Assembly (NCBI GenBank): GCA_900128585.1
Contig: LT642382.1
Span: 1-20,149, forward strand
Length of the DNA stretch: 20,149 bases
Origin: Stramenopiles sp. TOSAG23-3
Lineage: Eukaryota; Sar
Direction of reading: 5' to 3'
Shown piece after piece: positions 15,860 to 20,149 of this stretch. The notes under the pieces were generated by a model that was not told the origin of the DNA, made no database searches, and was given only the letters and a program-made list of their open reading frames with translations. Positions within the stretch are counted from its first letter, which is position 1, and each line of letters begins with the position of its first letter. The translations under genes were made by a program, and so were the position numbers.

Positions 15860-17428
15860 ATGGAGGTCGCAGTGGCGGATGGTGCGAAAAAGCGAAAGGT
15901 AGGCGAGCTTTTGGGCGGCACTTACGAAGAAAGCGAGGAGGAAGACGAACAGTCGCAGGAAGATCTAGCCGCCCAGTTTATAGTAGAAACAATATCGAGC
16001 GCTTACATTTTGGGGTCTACGTTGTTGATTGAAACGGCAAACGAGCCCGCAGACAAGGCGGCGTTCGTAACGGCGTGCGCGGACTCCGTCAAAGCCGCTC
16101 TGGTTGCGTACGGGATACCGTTCGAGGAAGTTTCCTCCTCAACCAAAACTGCAACCGCAACGGGCAGCGAAACATTTGTCGTCGTCGGCGGCAAGCCGAC
16201 GGCTGAGCGGATAGCTGCCGTTCGACCCGGGGGCATGTTATCGGTTTTCTCGTTTTACGAAACTGCAGACCTAAAGCCTACACTGGCCAAGTTTTCCGAG
16301 GAAGGTTCGTGGAGGGTAAAACGCGTGATGGACCACTTGTTTCACCACGTGGAACTGATCCGCAAGACTGCAGTGACCGTCAACGCTTCGCAGGCAGGGG
16401 ACCTCTTTTTGGACCGCCCAGTGCGTTTGCGCGGAGATTCGGGCATGAAGTACAACGAACTGGACAATCTGCGACGGGTCACTGTCCCTTTGACGCTCGA
16501 AGAGGTTAAAGCGGGAGAGCTTTCGGAAGCTTCCCACGCGCGTGCAGTGGAGACGGTCCTTCAACACGGCATGTGCGTCATCCCGTCCCTGTTCAAAGCG
16601 AAAGAGGTGTCCCATTGGGGGAAACAAGCCTGCTTAGATTTTGAAAGCATTTGCAGCGCCGTGAAATCTAACTACGACGGCTTCGATTTGATACACGGAG
16701 AGGACGCAGGGGACAAGTTGCCATCCAACTTTTTGGAAATAAGCACGAGGGAGGCCAAGCGGTTTGACATCCGAGGGGGACCACGCATTGGAGAGGCCAA
16801 CGCAGCGGCGGATTCGGACGACAAGCACACGACACTGTCACGGAAGCACCCCTCGATAGTTCGAATCGTTAAAGATTTGTTCAACCCATACGGGGAGCAC
16901 TGGAAAGGGAATTGGGGAAAGTACAACTTTGAAGGTGGGGGTGTGGGTTCAGCCCCGGAACCAGCGATCAGCAACATCGGTGCAGTCGTGTCGGTGCCTG
17001 GAAGCAACGTGCAAAAAATCCATGCCGACACCCCGCACCTGTTTGAAGATACGCACCTGTGCCCGCACTACGTGAACTGCTTTTTGCCCGTTGTTGCGGA
17101 CCCCAACGACCTTTCCGTGGGCCAGACCGGGTTTATTTTAGGAACGCACAGGCTCCAGGTCGCGGAGAGCATAGTAAACGAGATCGAAAACACCGCAGCA
17201 GACCCTTCGACACCGTCCGACTCGGACATTTTGGAAAGTCGCCTCTGCCGTCCCCATGTTCAAACTGGGGATTGCATTCTCTTCGACACCCGCGTGTGGC
17301 ATTTTGGAATGGCAAACAAGAGTAACTCAACAAGACGGGCCGTCCTGTACATAAACTACACTCAGCACTGGTTCGCACGGCAAAGGACCGATAAAAACTG
17401 GGGAAAACAATCGGTCTTTAAAAAGTAA
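15860..17428 (+). CDS. Phytanoyl-CoA dioxygenase (PhyH)-like 2OG/Fe(II) oxygenase
   Basis: Predicted 522-residue protein. The head has a basic patch GAKKRKVGE (8-16), resembling a nuclear localisation signal, then an acidic stretch (23-35). Residues 38-180 form an alpha/beta region with VRPGGMLSVFSFYE (121-134), which faintly recalls a degenerate methyltransferase strand; I do not assign it. The catalytic part (about 225-510) resembles PhyH oxygenases: HGMCVIPSLF (236-245) at the usual start, metal ligands H388-x-D390 in QKIHADTPHLF, a TGFILGTHRL strand (423-432), distal H481 in DTRVWHFGMANKS, and R492/R493 as the probable 2-oxoglutarate-binding position. Fe(II) and 2-oxoglutarate use is expected; the substrate is unknown. 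ATG 15860 (ACC before, G after) is a strong-context start. The frame is open upstream to 15794, where a tiny-intron model would add 31 residues. Confidence 0.83.
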   Translation: MEVAVADGAKKRKVGELLGGTYEESEEEDEQSQEDLAAQFIVETISSAYILGSTLLIETANEPADKAAFVTACADSVKAALVAYGIPFEEVSSSTKTATATGSETFVVVGGKPTAERIAAVRPGGMLSVFSFYETADLKPTLAKFSEEGSWRVKRVMDHLFHHVELIRKTAVTVNASQAGDLFLDRPVRLRGDSGMKYNELDNLRRVTVPLTLEEVKAGELSEASHARAVETVLQHGMCVIPSLFKAKEVSHWGKQACLDFESICSAVKSNYDGFDLIHGEDAGDKLPSNFLEISTREAKRFDIRGGPRIGEANAAADSDDKHTTLSRKHPSIVRIVKDLFNPYGEHWKGNWGKYNFEGGGVGSAPEPAISNIGAVVSVPGSNVQKIHADTPHLFEDTHLCPHYVNCFLPVVADPNDLSVGQTGFILGTHRLQVAESIVNEIENTAADPSTPSDSDILESRLCRPHVQTGDCILFDTRVWHFGMANKSNSTRRAVLYINYTQHWFARQRTDKNWGKQSVFKK

Positions 17429-17800
17429 AAATGGAAAAAAAGATAACTCTACAAAATCTGTACGCATATATTTTCTCTAAATGATTTTCATTTGAACAAA
17501 ACGTTTTTATTTTCGATAATATTATTATATTAGTGTCGTCTATAATTAAAATATATTTTTTTATTATTATTTTTTAAAGATTATTCTCTATAAAATTATT
17601 TTATTATTTTTTTATAATAAAAAATTATTATTTTTTTATATCCTTCATTAACCCTAATCATAACCATATTGTGACTTCTCTTCTAGTTTGTCTCTTATCT
17701 CTCATTTCTCATTTCTCAGCTCACCTTTCTATTATCATACCATTGTATTATATAATAATAGCATAGGATTCTAATTCATAAATTCAAAAAATTATTCAAA

Positions 17801-17934
17801 TTCTTTCTTCTTCTTCTTTCTTCTTCTTCTTCTTCTTCTTTCATCTTCTTTCTTTCTTTCTTCTTCTTCTTCTTAATTTAAGCTTAGCTAAGCAAAGCAA
17901 AGCAAAGCAAAGCGAAGCTGGAGAGAGAGAGAGA
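17801..17934. repeat. TTC tract followed by an AAAGC pentamer array and a GA run
   Basis: TTC/TTTC units (17801-17874) end at AATTTAAGCTTAGCTAAGC. About five AAAGC-type pentamers follow (17891-17918), then a (GA)n run. The pyrimidine tract passes directly to a purine-rich array on the same strand, as it does at 5054-5281. Confidence 0.75.
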
Positions 17935-18244
17935 CAAGAGAAGCAATTTCTATTTAAGGAAATGTGTATATAGAGATAACTATAGAAGACCATTTTGAAT
18001 AGATAAAGCTATTGTAGATATAAGTATTTAGATGATTTATTATAAATGATATTTAATAATAAAGAAATAGAATTAAAAAAAGTGATAAAATATACAAATT
18101 GTATATAAACATAGCATATATAAGTATTATAATATATATATCCTTAATTTTAGATGGATGATTTTGTACTTTCTTCAGTCCGAAGAAGTAAAAGAAAGTA
18201 AAACAAACCAAACAATATAGGAATAGTATAGGAATTCGATTCAA

Positions 18245-18555
18245 AAGAAAGAAAGAAAGAAAGAAGAAAAAAGAAGAGATGATATTTCATCAAATAATTA
18301 CTATTTTATGTATTGAATACAAGGGAATACAATAAGAATAAATTTTGAAAAATTTAGGAAAGAAGAAGAAGTCTTTTTTTTTCTTTCTTCTTCTTCTTCT
18401 TCTTCTTCTCTGTAAGTAATAATAAAGAAAGAAAGAATTTTATTTCAAATTAATTTTCAAATGAATGAATGACTAATGATATGATGTATATAAAGAATTT
18501 GAAAGAAAGAAAGACAACGGTACTTTTGTATATCTATCTATCTATCTATATATCT
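18245..18555. repeat. Cluster of GAAA, TTC and ATCT microsatellites
   Basis: Three short arrays lie close together: (GAAA)n at 18245-18280, (TTC)n at 18372-18410 and (ATCT)n at 18531-18555, separated by AT-rich unique DNA. They are ordinary slippage-type repeats. Confidence 0.75.
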
Positions 18556-18679
18556 ACGGGTTGTTCGTTTCGTTTTTTATACATTGTCAGCCCGTTCGTT
18601 CGTTCGCTCTCTTTTCCTTGAGTAGCAGCAGCAGTAGTAGTAAATATACATTCGACGAGATCACATACTATAGACGACG

Positions 18680-19693
18680 ATGGGTGTTGAAGTCTTTCGC
18701 GCCCCCCTTTATCGACGGTTCCTTGCCGATAGACTTACGTGTGGGTACGTGCTCGCGCTGTTGTTTCAGGTAACCGTAGTAATCTTGCCGTTCTTCCTTG
18801 CGTACACGTCGGAAGGGTTTTGGATGAAATCGAATACTTTCCGGGAAATGCCCAAGGTCTCGTTCCAGTACCAGGCAATGATGTCCGCTGGCATAAAGTC
18901 CTCCGACGCGAACGACGTAGAAATTCAAAAGGTGAGCTACGCGCTCAAGCATGAATCCCTGGAGCTTTTGGAGGAGAGCATGCGGATACCGAAAATTCGG
19001 TACTGGAAGGACGACGCCAACCTGGACGGCTTCCCGGAGAAACTCCATTTAGACGTGGAGCTCCCGTTGAAAACCACGGAGGCGGTCTACTCGCTGGACG
19101 CACTCTTTGTCTTCCAGCTGGAGCTGAGCAAGCGCTCGAAGATCCGGGTCGAGGCGCCCGTCGTCGTGCAGCACGAAAGTGCCTTTCCGGGGGAGTCGCT
19201 GTACACCAACGGCGTTCTCACGTTTGTACAGCGCGAGCCTTTGTCCGTCCGGGGCGGTTTTAGAGAACCGTACTCGAACTCACCATTGTTAGGGAATAGC
19301 ATCAAAACCGACGCCAACGTGCAAGTTCCGCATTTGTCCGTGACGGAACTTTCCATGCCATTCTTAATCGAAAAGATACAGGGCCGCAATTACACGACGT
19401 ACTTGCAGAACACGATGTCTAGCTGGGGCCCACGCCCGGAGGGGGTCACGCCGTTGACCGGCGCTAGGCCATTTAAATTTAGTGTTGTCGTCAACGTGCC
19501 AGAGCAGACAGTCTTGTACTTACCATCCCTGTCTGAAATGTTGAAATTTGCGTTCGTTCAGTACTTGGCGATGGCCTTCATCGTATACCATTTATGCTGG
19601 TACGCAATCGAATTCGTTTTTGCTTATCAAGTCGTTGAGACGACGAGTAGAATGGATACACAATATTATGGACCGAAAGTTCATCGGTTTTAA
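18680..19693 (+). CDS. TMEM231: TMEM231 homologue, ciliary transition-zone membrane protein
   Basis: The 337-residue product matches TMEM231, a two-pass membrane protein of the B9/MKS complex at the ciliary transition zone, which helps control entry of membrane proteins into the cilium. TM1 is at about 23-42, immediately followed by the family's S-x-GFW motif (TSEGFWMKSNTF, 43-54). A large extracytoplasmic domain includes LHLDVELPL (122-130, the 'LHFKLELPL' strand), LYTNGVLTFVQREPLS (174-189, 'LYVNGDLRLQQKQPLS') and a GRNYTTYLQN site (235-244, 'ERNVTTVLN'). TM2 lies at about 291-313 after LSEMLKFAFVQY (284-295), and a conserved QVV-x-T-T end follows (317-322). Human TMEM231 has 316 residues. 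ATG 18680 has ACG before and G after, and the N-terminus VEVFRAPLYRRF aligns with the family start. Intronless. Confidence 0.95.
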   Translation: MGVEVFRAPLYRRFLADRLTCGYVLALLFQVTVVILPFFLAYTSEGFWMKSNTFREMPKVSFQYQAMMSAGIKSSDANDVEIQKVSYALKHESLELLEESMRIPKIRYWKDDANLDGFPEKLHLDVELPLKTTEAVYSLDALFVFQLELSKRSKIRVEAPVVVQHESAFPGESLYTNGVLTFVQREPLSVRGGFREPYSNSPLLGNSIKTDANVQVPHLSVTELSMPFLIEKIQGRNYTTYLQNTMSSWGPRPEGVTPLTGARPFKFSVVVNVPEQTVLYLPSLSEMLKFAFVQYLAMAFIVYHLCWYAIEFVFAYQVVETTSRMDTQYYGPKVHRF

Positions 19694-20124
19694 AAATATA
19701 CATTTCCTTGAATGGTAGTAAAATAAGTTTCTAAAGTGTTTGTTATTATATCATAGTTAAATCATTCTTCCTCCTCCTCTCCTCCTCCCTCCGTCCTCCG
19801 TCCATCATCATCATCTCTTCGTTCTACTAAATAAAATATTTCCATTTTTTAAAATTATTCAGCGCGTTAGTCATATTTCTCATCCATGTATCGCGGTACT
19901 TGTAGTATCTAATACTGGTAAAATATATACAAAACTGTATTGCCCATGAAAATGTTGCTGTTGTTTGCGATGTGCGTTATTTAATGCAACGAAACATTGC
20001 GAAAAGTATAAGAATATTTCAGCGGTGCAGGTTGGTTTATACCATCACCAATTGAATTGTAAATAGAGAGAGAGAGGAACTCATATTCACTTGGGCGGGG
20101 TTATTTTTTTCCGTTCGTGCAGGC
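19694..20124. other. Intergenic region after TMEM231
   Basis: No gene was recognised. It contains TCTACTAAATAA with an embedded AATAAA (19823-19835), CTC/TCC-rich DNA (19768-19800), unique AT-rich DNA, a GA run (20066-20076) and a small GC-rich patch GGGCGGGG (20093-20100) just before the possible next start. No ATG occurs between about 19987 and 20124. Confidence 0.45.
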
Positions 20125-20149
20125 ATGGCAACCAACACAAACATTAGGG
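20125..20149 (+). CDS. Possible start of the next gene, cut by the window end
   Basis: ATG at 20125 opens M-A-T-N-T-N-I-R and runs off the end. It follows about 138 ATG-free bases, has G at -3 and +4, and is preceded by CCGTTCGTGCAG, resembling the leaders of other genes here. Eight codons are too few to identify a product. Confidence 0.3.

Larger units (their letters stand above)
17429..18679. other. AT-rich, repeat-laden intergenic region before TMEM231
   Basis: No gene is supported in this 1.25-kb stretch. It is very AT-rich at 17510-17640. Simple repeats follow in series: TTC (17801-17874), AAAGC (17891-17918), GA (17922-17934), GAAA (18245-18280), TTC (18372-18410) and ATCT (18531-18555). 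From about 18560 it becomes leader-like, with CGTTCGTTCGTTCG at 18593-18606 and a CAG/TAG run; no ATG occurs between about 18490 and 18679. Confidence 0.55.

Noticed and set aside
2897-17428. Two 2OG oxygenases and a methyltransferase as a biosynthetic cluster
   Set aside because: The genes are on both strands, separated by unrelated housekeeping genes and kilobase spacers, and their domain types point to separate roles.
17648-17659. Telomere-like TTAACCCTAATC
   Set aside because: It is a single copy with no tandem repeats, so not a telomere or interstitial telomeric array.

Overview
The window is eukaryotic nuclear DNA, most likely from a small, gene-dense, intron-poor protist or microalga that builds cilia or flagella. 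Nine confident protein genes use the standard code (TAA, TGA and TAG stops all occur). Their bodies are of mixed base composition, while the DNA between them is extremely AT-rich and full of short simple repeats (TTC/GAA, AAAG, CAAA, ATCT). Nothing bacterial is present: there are no ribosome-binding sites and no operons, and the proteins are eukaryote-specific (MPDU1, TMEM231, an RS/RRM splicing-type protein, PHD and SANT domains). TMEM231 belongs to the ciliary transition zone, so the lineage probably has a flagellate stage. I cannot place it more precisely.

Layout: (1) 701-1519 (+) EFM7-type methyltransferase, convergent with (2) 1779-2471 (-) MPDU1, a PQ-loop membrane protein of dolichol-sugar use. 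(3) 3152-4825 (+) TPR plus 2-oxoglutarate/Fe(II) oxygenase, divergent from MPDU1. (4) 5644-6720 (+) polytopic TspO/MBR-like 'tryptophan-rich sensory' membrane protein, convergent with (5) 6855-8006 (-) Cof-like HAD hydrolase. A 1.6-kb AT-rich, repeat-laden spacer separates it from (6) 9646-14091 (+), a 1481-residue chromatin protein with Q-rich, HTH-like, SANT, PHD and five HMG-box-like modules. (7) 14634-15503 (+) two-RRM RS protein resembling RBM39/CAPER without its third domain. (8) 15860-17428 (+) phytanoyl-CoA-hydroxylase-like 2OG oxygenase with a nuclear-localisation-like basic patch. A 1.25-kb repeat-rich spacer precedes (9) 18680-19693 (+) TMEM231. A possible next gene starts at 20125 and is cut by the window end.

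The genes are housekeeping or regulatory and do not form a pathway cluster; each probably has its own promoter. Starts were chosen as the first ATG after an ATG-free leader, usually with A at -3. The less ordinary items are the chromatin protein's architecture, two unusual 2OG oxygenases, candidate splice sites at two gene edges, and short motifs recurring between genes. No tRNA, rRNA, transposon, virus or CRISPR array was recognised.
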